From NCBI GenBank assembly GCA_948602995.1, contig CAPEBR010000007.1, positions 118,565-170,444 on the forward strand: a stretch of 51,880 nt of DNA, in the 5' to 3' direction. The number at the start of each line of letters is the position of its first letter. Positions within the stretch are counted from its first letter, which is position 1. The notes under the pieces were generated by a model. That model did not search any database and had not been told where the DNA came from. It worked only from the letters and a program-made list of their open reading frames with translations. The translations under genes were made by a program, and so were the position numbers. Below are positions 39,832-48,749 of this stretch, piece after piece. The DNA is from an uncultured Dorea sp. (GTDB taxonomy: Bacteria > Bacillota > Clostridia > Lachnospirales > Lachnospiraceae).

Positions 39832-40672
39832 CCAGTATCCCTCCTGTCAACAGCACCAGCATAACTGCTGCAGCTGTCATTTTCTGTATATCCAGGCTTA
39901 CAAACCAGTTGTTGAAGAGATGCTGCAGCATGTAAATACTTTCATGGGGATAATCTCCGGCGAGGAGATACGCCTCCCTAAACACCCGGAATGCATTGAC
40001 AAAGGACAGAAGTGCTGTTACAAATGCCGTCTCCCTAAGCTGGGGAAGAGTGATATACAAAAAGCATTTCCACTCTCCTGCCCCCTGGACCCTCGCCGCC
40101 TCATACTGCTCCTCCGGAATCGACAGAAGCCCCGAAAGCCACAGAATCATATCATACCCCAGATTCTTCCAGATATAGCATGCCGTCAGTATCCAGAATG
40201 CCGAACCCTCCCCGAGCCAGTCCTTACCCGTTCCTCCAAAGTATGTCACCACACCGGTAAGCCATCCGTTCCCGGCGAACATTAGTTTAAAAAATACCAC
40301 CACAGATGCCGCAGGAATTGCCATGGGAAGGAGAAACCCCGCCTTCATCTGATGTCTTAGGACTTTGATCCTCCCCACAAGCACCGCAAGAAGAAGGGAT
40401 ATTCCCAAAAGAAGGGGAAGGCACACTGCCATAAAGCCCGCCGTGTTTCCCGCGGCAAGGAGGAACGCCTCATTTTCCAGTACGTGCCGGTAGTTCTCTA
40501 ATCCTACAAATCCATTTCCTACTGCCCGGAGAAAGGATCTGCGGATAACATCCAGAAATGGAATCAGGACAAACCCTCCTGTCCCGGCAAGGCTCGGGAT
40601 CAGGAACAGATACCCGTTCCTGATCTCCCTTTTTCTCCTTGCTGACATTCTTGTTCTGCTTTCCAAAATCAT
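39776..40672 (-). CDS. Carbohydrate-type ABC permease (MalF-like) of the hybrid locus
   Basis: Product of 298 residues. Six TM segments, start region RRKREIRNGYLFLIPSLAGT, and EAA loop EQYEAARVQGAGEWKCFLYI with TLPQLRE. It begins 11 bases after the binding-protein stop, with GAGG six bases before the ATG at 40672; an ATG at 40648 is a second option. The long overlap with the next permease gene implies tightly coupled translation. The family normally imports oligosaccharides or related small molecules; the substrate here is unknown. Confidence 0.9.
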   Translation of the reverse strand: MILESRTRMSARRKREIRNGYLFLIPSLAGTGGFVLIPFLDVIRRSFLRAVGNGFVGLENYRHVLENEAFLLAAGNTAGFMAVCLPLLLGISLLLAVLVGRIKVLRHQMKAGFLLPMAIPAASVVVFFKLMFAGNGWLTGVVTYFGGTGKDWLGEGSAFWILTACYIWKNLGYDMILWLSGLLSIPEEQYEAARVQGAGEWKCFLYITLPQLRETAFVTALLSFVNAFRVFREAYLLAGDYPHESIYMLQHLFNNWFVSLDIQKMTAAAVMLVLLTGGILGAGEWYEIRRRKAEERRI

Positions 40673-40683
40673 CCCTGTCCTCT

Positions 40684-42984
40684 TTATTCTGCACGGTATG
40701 TGTCAATCTTCTGAGCAACATTTTTTGCTGCTGTCTCTGGATCCAGATCTCCTTTCAGGCAGCTGTCCGCCTCGGTCTGATATATATTCCAGATCACATA
40801 ATCCTGGATAACCGGATTTTTAAGCGTACTGGTTTTTTCAATGAGGTCCTCTACCTCTTGTCTGTCAGGATAAGTCATCTCGAACTCAATATCTTCTTCT
40901 CCGTCAATCTTCCAGCCAGTCATGCCCGTATAGTTCTTTGCATATTCACTGTCTGCTTCCTCTTTAAGACCATCCAGTACAGATGTGAAGACGGACAATC
41001 CGTCATCAAGCTGTGCGCCCTGCGCCTCCTGGGAGAACAGATATTTTACAAATTCCTCTGCAAGCTCCTTTTCCTTTGTACTCTGATTGATGCCCACAAT
41101 GCCATGGGGAACATAATAATCCCGGATAGTCTCTGGCTTAAGCGAAAGCTGCCGCATTAATGCATAGGGAATCATCATGCCCGGAAGACTTCTGATCTGA
41201 TCCGTGACAGCGCTCTTCGGATGGTTTACAATTGCTGCATTTCCTCCATTGTAGAATACCCCTTTTTGAAGGATGGAGACGGATGTGCCCATCCCGGTCT
41301 CCTTCTCATTCATCTCTTCAAAAGCCTCTGCCCTTGCATTAACCATAAGCTTTTTCTCAATCTCTAAGAGAGCGGACAGCTTCTTTTGGTTTACCTTTCC
41401 GTCCTCTGTAAATAAATCCTCCTGGAAGATCTGAAAGAGGAAATCCCGGATGTAACTCTGGTCTGCCATTCCAAAAACAGGCTCCTCAGGATTCTTTGTG
41501 AGATAATCTGACAGACTGTCAAGTGACTCCAGCGCCCCTATTCTCTCTGCATCACCAAAAATGATGGGAACACTGAATTTTACCGGTATTCCGTAGAGCT
41601 TTCCATCCTTTTCCACTGTATTCTTAAACACTGTCTCAATGCAGTCATTCTGCTTCATAATCTCCCCGGCCAGATCGGTCAGATCGGTCAGAATGCCTTT
41701 TTCTATATAGGAATCTGCCGGAAGACCGTCAAGCAGAAGAAGATCCGCACCATTTCCGCCAAGAAGCTCTGTGTTCAGCGTCCGGATGTCGTCCGCGGAG
41801 ACATTCCCCTCATTTCCCGGCGTCTGAAATTCCACTTTCACATCCGTGTGGGCTTTCTGAAATCCTACAACTGCATTCTGTACTGTCTGATTGTCCATGA
41901 GTCCGAATATTCGTAAAGTATGTTCAGGAGCTGCAGAAATATTTTTATCATAGATATAATGCATCAGGCTTACGCTGCCTGTCTTCTCCTGCCTGTAAAG
42001 CACGTAGAAGTCATCCCCCTGTCCTTTCACAGCCCCGGACAGGACGTCAATTGCGGATCCCATTGTCCCCATGCCGCCATCCATCAGAACCTCGCTAAGC
42101 TCATTGTTCAGCGTATAGCGGGTAATGCCTGCCTCTGAGAAGAGATACCAGTTATCTCCGTCTCCGCACAGATTCACCAGGCCCTCTGCATCTGTCTTAA
42201 TCTTTCCCTTCTCTTTCAGGTCCGGGTCATAGACCGTAAATACTCCCTTCTCTGTATTGACTGCCATATTCCCCTTCCCATCAGTGAAGATAACCTTCTG
42301 AGTGTTGCTAAAGCACTGTACACTGTTGATTTCCTCCTGAACCTCCAGGTTATCCGGGGAAAGCACCAGAACCTTTGACTTGTAAAAATCATAGAGCCAG
42401 TAATTGCCCTTTTCGTCCTTCTGGATATTCGTAATCATCGGGTATCCCAGGTCATCCTTCTGCTCCAGCAAAGACGCCTTCAGCTCTTCCCCGTCTTTCC
42501 CGTCACTGCTTGCAGCAAGATGGGGCTTCATATCTGTTCCATTAAGCTCTGAGCCTTTGAATATCCAGGAACCGTCAGACGCCTCCAGAATCTCCTCCGG
42601 ATAGATCTCTGTGCCTTTATACAGGTTATTGAGCCAGTCCACGGAAGTCTTATCCCATTTCCCGTCCTGATACTCATACCGGGAAATATCCGTACCGGCG
42701 ATATGTGAAAAGAGAACCGGGTTCCCGTCCTTTGATCTGGCCAGATTCAGAACCTCCTCATCCTCAGATACGGGCAGTTCAACATTTTCCTCCACATAAC
42801 GTCCCTTTACAGAACCTCCTGCATCGCCGCCCTCTTTTTCCTTTCCTGTACATCCGCCAAGGAACCCTGCCGCCAGAATCAGCGACATACAGACTGCTGC
42901 AATATACCTGCACCTCTGTATTCTTTTCTTACGTCCGGCATAATCAATAGCCGGACAGGCATGAATCATTTCTCTCATTTTCAT
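40684..42984 (-). CDS. Large solute-binding lipoprotein with N-terminal propeller-like domain
   Basis: Product of 766 residues. The signal peptide has lipobox LAAGFLGGCTG (Cys about 45). Residues 55-345 form a beta-rich, repeat-like region (KDEKGNYWLYDFYKSKVLVLS, GDGDNWYLFSEAGITRYTL) reminiscent of a beta-propeller. Residues 350-766 are a family 1 extracellular solute-binding domain (TLRIFGLMDNQTVQNAVVGF, GADLLLLDGLPADSYIEKG, YGIPVKFSVPIIFGD). Ordinary sugar-binding proteins have only the second part, so this is a fusion that may sense one ligand and deliver another. It is the first gene of the operon, divergent from the two-component system, with AGGAG before the ATG. Confidence 0.85.
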   Translation of the reverse strand: MKMREMIHACPAIDYAGRKKRIQRCRYIAAVCMSLILAAGFLGGCTGKEKEGGDAGGSVKGRYVEENVELPVSEDEEVLNLARSKDGNPVLFSHIAGTDISRYEYQDGKWDKTSVDWLNNLYKGTEIYPEEILEASDGSWIFKGSELNGTDMKPHLAASSDGKDGEELKASLLEQKDDLGYPMITNIQKDEKGNYWLYDFYKSKVLVLSPDNLEVQEEINSVQCFSNTQKVIFTDGKGNMAVNTEKGVFTVYDPDLKEKGKIKTDAEGLVNLCGDGDNWYLFSEAGITRYTLNNELSEVLMDGGMGTMGSAIDVLSGAVKGQGDDFYVLYRQEKTGSVSLMHYIYDKNISAAPEHTLRIFGLMDNQTVQNAVVGFQKAHTDVKVEFQTPGNEGNVSADDIRTLNTELLGGNGADLLLLDGLPADSYIEKGILTDLTDLAGEIMKQNDCIETVFKNTVEKDGKLYGIPVKFSVPIIFGDAERIGALESLDSLSDYLTKNPEEPVFGMADQSYIRDFLFQIFQEDLFTEDGKVNQKKLSALLEIEKKLMVNARAEAFEEMNEKETGMGTSVSILQKGVFYNGGNAAIVNHPKSAVTDQIRSLPGMMIPYALMRQLSLKPETIRDYYVPHGIVGINQSTKEKELAEEFVKYLFSQEAQGAQLDDGLSVFTSVLDGLKEEADSEYAKNYTGMTGWKIDGEEDIEFEMTYPDRQEVEDLIEKTSTLKNPVIQDYVIWNIYQTEADSCLKGDLDPETAAKNVAQKIDTYRAE

Positions 42985-43104
42985 AATACACGTCTCCTTC
43001 CTGTTGCTGCGCTGTAACTGTTCAGATCCCTGAACGGTTATCTTTGATTATCACTATACAGAGTTTTTCTCAAAAAAACTTCCAAAATTAACACAAATTT
43101 TTAA

Positions 43105-43133
43105 AGATTTCTTTGAGATTTATCTGCTATACT
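43105..43133 (+). promoter_or_regulatory. Promoter and OmpR-type direct repeats for the two-component genes
   Basis: Extended -10 TGCTATACT (TATACT at 43128-43133). AGATTT occurs at 43105-43110 and again at 43116-43121, spaced 11 bases, the one-turn spacing used by OmpR-family regulators. No good -35 is seen, which suits an activated promoter. It lies in the 192-base region shared with the divergent binding-protein operon. A GTTCAG/CTGAAC hairpin (43019-43034) lies in that operon's leader. Confidence 0.5.
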
Positions 43134-43176
43134 ATAAGAGACAGGCTATGATCATCCAATTTCAGGGGGAAATGTA

Positions 43177-43860
43177 ATGCATATTCTTATTATTGAAGAT
43201 GACAGAGATCTTTGCAATACTTTAAAAATGCAGCTGCTTTCTGAAAATCACACAGCGGACTGCTGCTATACAGGAAGTGAGGCGCTGTACTTCGCCATGA
43301 CAGGCTCCTATGACCTGATTCTTCTGGACCGCATGCTGCCGGAGATCGACGGGCTCTCTATCTTAAGATCCATCCGTCAGAGCCGGGTTGACACTCCGGT
43401 CATACTGGCCACTGCCCTTGGCACTGTGGATGACCGGATTGATGGTCTGGACTGCGGGGCGGATGACTATCTCGTCAAGCCCTATGACATTAATGAGCTG
43501 CTGGCACGAATCCGGGCCCTCTCCAGGCGTCCAAAAGTCTTCACCGGGCATCAGTGCCTCTTTTACGAGGATATTCGTTTTGATCCAGACGCCCGGATAC
43601 TATCGGCACAGGAAAGGGAAGAAAAGCTGACCAAAAGAGAGGCGCTTCTGATGGAATTTTTCCTGCGCAATCCCGAAAAGACGCTGACAAGGGAACAGCT
43701 TTTCTCCCGCGCCTGGGGACCTGACGGTGCAGTGGAAGAGGGAAACCTGGACACCTATATTTATTTTCTCAGAAAACACCTGCGTACACTTAAAAGCCCG
43801 GCTTCCATTACAACTGTGCATGGAGTCGGATACCGGCTGGAGGTAAATCATGTTTCCTAA
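43177..43860 (+). CDS. OmpR/PhoB family response regulator
   Basis: Product of 227 residues. The receiver domain has acidic residues in IIEDDRDL, phospho-acceptor Asp51 in DLILLDRMLPEIDG, Thr/Ala at ILATALG and Lys in LVKPYDINELLARI. The winged-helix DNA-binding domain (about 125-224, LTKREALLMEFFLRNPEKTLTREQL, VHGVGYRLE) is complete. GGGGG before the ATG. Its end overlaps the kinase start by 11 bases. It is divergent from the transporter operon and is likely its regulator, by analogy with other TCS/ABC pairs. Confidence 0.95.
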   Translation: MHILIIEDDRDLCNTLKMQLLSENHTADCCYTGSEALYFAMTGSYDLILLDRMLPEIDGLSILRSIRQSRVDTPVILATALGTVDDRIDGLDCGADDYLVKPYDINELLARIRALSRRPKVFTGHQCLFYEDIRFDPDARILSAQEREEKLTKREALLMEFFLRNPEKTLTREQLFSRAWGPDGAVEEGNLDTYIYFLRKHLRTLKSPASITTVHGVGYRLEVNHVS

Positions 43861-45211
43861 ATTACAGAGAAAATTCGTCCTGCTCTATACAGTAACTACG
43901 GGGCTGATCACCACACTGGTTCTGTCCGCCGCTTTTTTGTTTTACCTTTCTTCCCAGAGGAATCAGCAGAAAACGGCTTTTCAGGATCAGCTTTTTTCGC
44001 TGACCTCCACGCTTCAGAGCGGAAACCAGTTTGCTGATTCCTTTCTCGCCCAGGCGGAACAAAAGCATCAGCTTCTTATTTATATAGAAGAAAATGATAT
44101 CCCTTTTTTCTTTTCCGGCTCCTATCAGCCTGCCACTGACCGGGAGGTTCTCTTTTTGCGTGCCGGTTTAGAAGCACAAAAGGAAGGCATCTATCCCTCC
44201 TCCCATCCGTTTTCCTCGAATCTTTTGCAGTCCTCCATCTTTGAGATCGCCGGAGATAAGGGGGATGCTTATTTAGGAAATGTACTCCTTCTTCAGACTG
44301 AGAACAGCTGTAAGAAGCTGGTTCTCCTCCAGGACATCACCAGAAACCGTCTTAAGCTTGCCAGAACTGCCTGTTCTTATCTGCTTATAGACCTGTTCGG
44401 AATCCTGCTTCTCTTTTTTACCGGACGGTGGTTTGTGCGCCGTTCCTTAAGGCCCATGGAGGAAGTGTATAAAAAACAGCAGGATTTTGCTGCCTCTGCC
44501 TCCCATGAACTGCGTTCTCCTCTGTCCGTGATCCAGACCTCTGCAGATGCCGCCTGGGGCATGTTAAGCAGGCCGGCCAGGGCTCCTCTGGGTACTTCCG
44601 CTGCAGATGTCCTAAAGCTCCTTGAAACCATAAAATCCGAGTGCCGCAGGGGAAGCTCCCTCATTAAAAATCTTCTGCTCCTCGTATCCGCAGAGCAGAA
44701 TCAGTGGGCAGTCAAAAAGCGTGCCTTTGAGATTGACACGCTTCTTTTAAATCTTCTGGAGTTGTATGAGCCCCTCTGTTTTTCAAAAAATGGAACGCTT
44801 CTTCTGGAACTTCCCGGGGAAGACCTCCCTGCGGCATACGCTGACCCGGATCTGTGCAGACAGATTCTTACTATACTTCTGGATAATGCAATCACATATG
44901 GCCTTTCGGAAAACTGTCAGCACAGACCATCTGACTCTGAAGGCGATTCCTGCGGGAAGATCATACTCCGGGGTGAAGCTGTACACTCCAGAGTTTCCGT
45001 CTCCGTTATAGACCATGGCCCCGGTATTCCTGATAAGGAGAAGTCCCTTATCTTTGACCGGTTCTACAAAAGCGACAAATCCAGGAATAGTAAAGAGCAC
45101 TTCGGCCTGGGTCTGTCCATTGCCGCCGCACTGGCAGAACTGCAGGGAATCTCCCTAAAGATAACAGATACACCAGGAGGGGGGACAACTTTTGTATTGA
45201 TTCTACCGTAA
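43850..45211 (+). CDS. Sensor histidine kinase, HisKA type
   Basis: Product of 453 residues. TM1 (about 9-33), an extracellular sensor region (about 35-172) without recognised domain, and TM2 (about 174-192). The H-box has His219 in FAASASHELRSPLSVIQ. The ATPase domain has the N-box ILTILLDNAITYG, the G1 box VIDHGPGIPD, the F-box FDRFYKSD and the G2 box FGLGLSIAAALAE. It is coupled to the response regulator. Its stop lies nine bases inside the 3' end of the convergent enolase gene, with no room for a terminator. Confidence 0.95.
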   Translation: MFPKLQRKFVLLYTVTTGLITTLVLSAAFLFYLSSQRNQQKTAFQDQLFSLTSTLQSGNQFADSFLAQAEQKHQLLIYIEENDIPFFFSGSYQPATDREVLFLRAGLEAQKEGIYPSSHPFSSNLLQSSIFEIAGDKGDAYLGNVLLLQTENSCKKLVLLQDITRNRLKLARTACSYLLIDLFGILLLFFTGRWFVRRSLRPMEEVYKKQQDFAASASHELRSPLSVIQTSADAAWGMLSRPARAPLGTSAADVLKLLETIKSECRRGSSLIKNLLLLVSAEQNQWAVKKRAFEIDTLLLNLLELYEPLCFSKNGTLLLELPGEDLPAAYADPDLCRQILTILLDNAITYGLSENCQHRPSDSEGDSCGKIILRGEAVHSRVSVSVIDHGPGIPDKEKSLIFDRFYKSDKSRNSKEHFGLGLSIAAALAELQGISLKITDTPGGGTTFVLILP

Positions 45212-46495
45212 ACCGTACTCTCCCGCCTCGCCCAGTTTTTCTTCTATACGGAGCAGCCGGTTATATTTCTCAACTCTTTCGGAGCGGCACGGCGCTCCTG
45301 TTTTGATCTGCCCGGCGTTAAATGCCACCGCAATATCTGCGATCATGGTATCTGCAGTCTCTCCCGAGCGATGGGAAATGATAGTATGGTATCCTGCGTT
45401 TTTCGCCATCTCTATGGCTTCGAAGGCTTCCGTCAGTGTTCCGATCTGGTTTACTTTGACCAGAATTGCATTTGCCACTTCCTTTTTTATACCGGTCTTA
45501 AGTCTCTTTGTATTCGTTACAAACAGGTCGTCTCCTACCAGCTGTGTATGGAGTCCAAGCCTTGTAGTAAGAAGCTCCCATCCGTCCCAGTCCTCCTCAT
45601 CCAGCGGATCTTCGATGGATACCACCGGAAATTCTTCGATCAGCTCCTCATAGTAATCAATCAGCTCCTCCACGGAACGGATCACATTCCCGCCGTTCAT
45701 TTTTCCTTCACCCTCAAAGACATATTTTTTAAATTTCTTATCATACAGCTCTGACGCCGCCACATCAAGGGCAATCTGAATGTCCTTTCCTGGCCTGTAT
45801 CCGGCTCTGCGTACTGCATTTATAATAAATGTCAGTGCTGACCTGGCGTCCGGGAGATCCGGAGCAAAACCGCCTTCATCTCCTACGGCTGTGCTAAGGC
45901 CTTCTTCTTTTAGAAGGTCTTTCAGTGCATGGTAGATCTCCGCACACATGCGCAGTCCCTCACGGAAGCTTCCGGCCCCTGTTGGCATAATCATAAATTC
46001 CTGAATGTCTATGGTATTGTCTGCGTGTCTTCCGCCATTCATGATATTCATCATGGGAACCGGGAGCCGCTTTGCACTGACCCCGCCAAGATAAGAATAA
46101 AGGGGCAGGCCCAGAGCCTCTGCCGCTGCCCTTGCCGCTGCCATAGAGACGCCCAGCATGGCATTGGCTCCCAGGTTCGATTTGTTTTCTGTACCATCAA
46201 TCCTCTTCAGGCACAAATCAAGGGCTGTCTGGTCAAAGACATTCATTCCGGTAAGCTGGGGCGCAATCTGTGCATTCACGTGGTCTACGGCACGCTCCAC
46301 GCCAAGTCCTTTGTAACGCTCTCCCCCATCCCTTAGCTCCAGTGCCTCAAAACGGCCCGTAGACGCCCCGGATGGCACGCTGGCACGCCCAAGATACTTC
46401 TCACCTGCCAGTACTTCAACTTCTATAGTAGGATTCCCGCGGGAATCTAAGATTTCTCTTGCGTATATGTCCGTAATCGGTAAATACTTATCCAT
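45203..46495 (-). CDS. eno: Enolase
   Basis: Glycolytic enzyme converting 2-phosphoglycerate to phosphoenolpyruvate. The 430-residue length is standard. Blocks: AREILDSRGNPTIEVEV at the start, SVPSGASTGRFEALELRDGG, NIMNGGRHADNTIDIQEFMI, TAVGDEGGFAPDL, VSIEDPLDEEDWDGW (metal Glu/Asp), LVGDDLFVTN, ILVKVNQIGTLTEAFEAI (catalytic Lys) and IISHRSGETADT. ATG with AGGAGG upstream. It shares its upstream region with the divergent YitT gene and a 27-bp repeat element. Confidence 0.98.
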   Translation of the reverse strand: MDKYLPITDIYAREILDSRGNPTIEVEVLAGEKYLGRASVPSGASTGRFEALELRDGGERYKGLGVERAVDHVNAQIAPQLTGMNVFDQTALDLCLKRIDGTENKSNLGANAMLGVSMAAARAAAEALGLPLYSYLGGVSAKRLPVPMMNIMNGGRHADNTIDIQEFMIMPTGAGSFREGLRMCAEIYHALKDLLKEEGLSTAVGDEGGFAPDLPDARSALTFIINAVRRAGYRPGKDIQIALDVAASELYDKKFKKYVFEGEGKMNGGNVIRSVEELIDYYEELIEEFPVVSIEDPLDEEDWDGWELLTTRLGLHTQLVGDDLFVTNTKRLKTGIKKEVANAILVKVNQIGTLTEAFEAIEMAKNAGYHTIISHRSGETADTMIADIAVAFNAGQIKTGAPCRSERVEKYNRLLRIEEKLGEAGEYGLR

Positions 46496-46554
46496 CTTTT
46501 TTCATTCCTCCTTTATGCGCATCTTAAGCACATTCCTGATCCGTGAATTATAAT

Positions 46555-46597
46555 TATTATGTGTTACTGGACACATATTAAACAGTAACTATTATGT
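46555..46597. mobile_element. 27-bp mini-element with 8-bp target duplication, copy F
   Basis: The core 46563-46589 starts GTTACTGGACAC and ends TTAAACAGTAAC, with inverted ends GTTACTG/CAGTAAC. The 8-mer TATTATGT lies exactly on both sides (46555-46562 and 46590-46597). A further isolated terminal-type sequence GTTACTATTCA follows at 46609-46619. It lies between the divergent eno and yitT-like genes. Confidence 0.72.
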
Positions 46598-46627
46598 GTC
46601 ATTTCCCGGTTACTATTCAAAATTCCA

Positions 46628-46656
46628 TTGACTTTTCTACACCTCCGCGTTACAAT
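46628..46656 (+). promoter_or_regulatory. Promoter of the YitT family gene
   Basis: TTGACT (46628-46633), exact 17-base spacer, TACAAT (46651-46656), about 70 bases before the start codon. The solo repeat end GTTACTATTCA lies immediately upstream. Confidence 0.75.
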
Positions 46657-46725
46657 TGGGGACGTAATCAAACAAGTTACTTTCCACTGTGCCTGTGGAA
46701 AAATTTTTACGTTGGGGAATGTATT

Positions 46726-47568
46726 ATGAAATCACAATTGAAAAACTTTTGTCTTTTGACTGGAAGCACCTTGATCATGGCTGTAGGTATTTACTTTTTC
46801 AAGTTTGCCAACAACTTTACCTTTGGAGGAATCACGGGTCTGGCTGTACTGGTTGCAAAGTCCGGTATCATCTCTGCCAGTGACTTTACCTTTGTCACGA
46901 ATATGATCCTCCTTGTCATTGGTTTTTTTATCCTTGGGAAGAAATTTGCGGCGAAGACAGGCTATTGCAGTATCCTCCTGTCAGTTTCCCTGTCACTGCT
47001 TGAGAGAATCTTTCCGATGAGCCACCCACTTACCGACCAGCCGATTCTGGAGCTTGCATTTGCGATTGCACTTCCGGCGCTTGGCTCTGCTATTCTCTTC
47101 AATATCGGAGCATCCAGCGGCGGTACAGATGTGGTTGCCATGATTATGAAGAAGTATTCAAGCCTTGATATTGGAAATGCCCTGATGCTTACTGATTTTA
47201 TTATTACCCTAAGCGGATGCTTTGTATTCGACATTGAGACAGGGCTTTATTCCTTCCTCGGGCTTGCCGCACGTTCTTTCATGATTGACGGTTTTATCGA
47301 AAGTCTGAATCTGTCCAAATATTTTAATGTTGTATGCATCGACCCAAAGCCAATCTGTGACTTTATTAAAGAAAAGCTGCACAGAAGCGCATCCATTGTC
47401 CAGGCAAAGGGGGCATTCTCCGGAGAGGATAAGTATATTATCTTTACTGTACTGAACCGCGTGGAGGCCGTAAAGCTGCGTAATTTTATTAAGGAAAATC
47501 ATCCGGACGCCTTTTTACTCATTTCCAATACAAGTGAGATTATCGGAAAGGGGTTCCATTCTATCTAA
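46726..47568 (+). CDS. YitT family membrane protein (DUF161/DUF2179)
   Basis: Product of 280 residues. Five or six TM segments in the first 170 residues (LLTGSTLIMAVGIYFFKFAN, FTFGGITGLAVLV, NIGASSGGTDVVAMIMKKYS) are followed by a cytoplasmic DUF2179 domain (about 205-278, SIVQAKGAFSGEDKYIIFTV, RNFIKENHPDAFLLI). YitT-like proteins are common in Firmicutes; a transport role is suspected but not shown. I chose the ATG at 46726 because GGGGAA precedes it and the family usually starts there; the longer frame would run over the promoter. Confidence 0.9.
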   Translation: MKSQLKNFCLLTGSTLIMAVGIYFFKFANNFTFGGITGLAVLVAKSGIISASDFTFVTNMILLVIGFFILGKKFAAKTGYCSILLSVSLSLLERIFPMSHPLTDQPILELAFAIALPALGSAILFNIGASSGGTDVVAMIMKKYSSLDIGNALMLTDFIITLSGCFVFDIETGLYSFLGLAARSFMIDGFIESLNLSKYFNVVCIDPKPICDFIKEKLHRSASIVQAKGAFSGEDKYIIFTVLNRVEAVKLRNFIKENHPDAFLLISNTSEIIGKGFHSI

Positions 47569-47690
47569 TAAAACGGTCCCCAGGCCGTGTACATCAATCA
47601 GTAAATAGTAATGAATAAAACCATATACTAATATAAGTACATAGATGCAGCCGTGCAAAAGTCTGCACTACTGCCAGGAAGGAGAACTCT

Positions 47691-48749
47691 ATGACAAAGA
47701 AAAAAATAGCTGTATTATTCGGCGGGCAGTCCTCCGAACATATTGTATCCTGTATGTCAGTTGCCAATGTAGCTGAACAGATTGACACCAGTCTTTATGA
47801 TCTGCTCCTGATCGGAATAACAGAAGACGGCCATTGGCTGAAGACCGATTCCATCAAAGCGATCCGCTCGGATGAATGGAGAAACAGCGCCACAGAGGCT
47901 GTCATCTCTCCAGACGCCACAAAGCAGTGCGTAATCCTCAAGGAAAACGGAAAGATAACAGAAGAAAGGATTGACGTCGTATTTCCGGTACTTCACGGAC
48001 CTTTGGGTGAAGATGGCACGATCCAGGGACTTTTGGAGATGGCGCGCCTTCCTTATGTAGGCTGCGGGGTTCTGTCCTCAGCGGTGTCCATGGATAAGCT
48101 GTACACAAAGATCATTGTAGATGACCTGGGGATCCGTCAGGCCGACTATGTGCCTGTCATGAGCTGGCGGATGAAAAAGGATATGGAAGGCATCATAAAA
48201 CAGATCGAGGACAAATTTTCTTACCCAGTATTCATCAAGCCCTCCAATGCAGGCTCCTCCAGAGGAGTAAGCAAGGCAGAAAACCGGGAACAGCTCATTG
48301 CCGGGCTCGAAGAAGCCGCAAAGCATGACAGGAAAATCCTTGTAGAAGAGATGATCTACGGCCACGAGATCGAATGCGCGGTACTGGGAGGCGGGCAGAA
48401 ACCAGTCCAGTCCTCCGGAGTAGGCGAGATCCTGGCAGCAGCCGACTTTTACGACTTCGAAGCAAAATACTTTAACGAAGAATCCCGCACTGTAATTAAC
48501 CCGGAACTTCCCGGCGAGTCCGCAAAGAACGTGAAAAAAGCAGCAGAGGCAATCTTCAACGCTGTAGACGGTTATGGCCTTGCCCGGGTGGATTTCTTCG
48601 TAACAAATGAAGGAGAAGTCATCTTCAATGAAATCAACACCATGCCCGGATTCACGGCAATCAGTATGTATCCCATGCTGTGGGAGGCAGCCGGAATCAG
48701 CAAGAAAGAGCTGATTGGAAAATTAATAGAACTGGCATATGAACGCTAA
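47691..48749 (+). CDS. ddl: D-alanine--D-alanine ligase
   Basis: ATP-grasp ligase of 352 residues making D-Ala-D-Ala for peptidoglycan. Blocks: KIAVLFGGQSSEHIVSCMSV at the N-terminus, VFPVLHGPLGEDGTIQGLLE, YPVFIKPSNAGSSRGVSKAE (ATP-grasp glycine loop), EEMIYGHEIECAVLGGG, and FFVTNEGEVIFNEINTMPGF (metal-binding Glu/Asn). AAGGAG before the ATG. Monocistronic; the palindromic terminator at 48748-48797 begins in its stop codon. Confidence 0.96.
   Translation: MTKKKIAVLFGGQSSEHIVSCMSVANVAEQIDTSLYDLLLIGITEDGHWLKTDSIKAIRSDEWRNSATEAVISPDATKQCVILKENGKITEERIDVVFPVLHGPLGEDGTIQGLLEMARLPYVGCGVLSSAVSMDKLYTKIIVDDLGIRQADYVPVMSWRMKKDMEGIIKQIEDKFSYPVFIKPSNAGSSRGVSKAENREQLIAGLEEAAKHDRKILVEEMIYGHEIECAVLGGGQKPVQSSGVGEILAAADFYDFEAKYFNEESRTVINPELPGESAKNVKKAAEAIFNAVDGYGLARVDFFVTNEGEVIFNEINTMPGFTAISMYPMLWEAAGISKKELIGKLIELAYER

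Noticed and set aside
41655..41700. AGATCGGTC direct repeat in the large binding-protein gene
   Set aside because: It encodes the short LTDLTDL segment in frame; two adjacent nine-base units are too few to count as a repeat locus.
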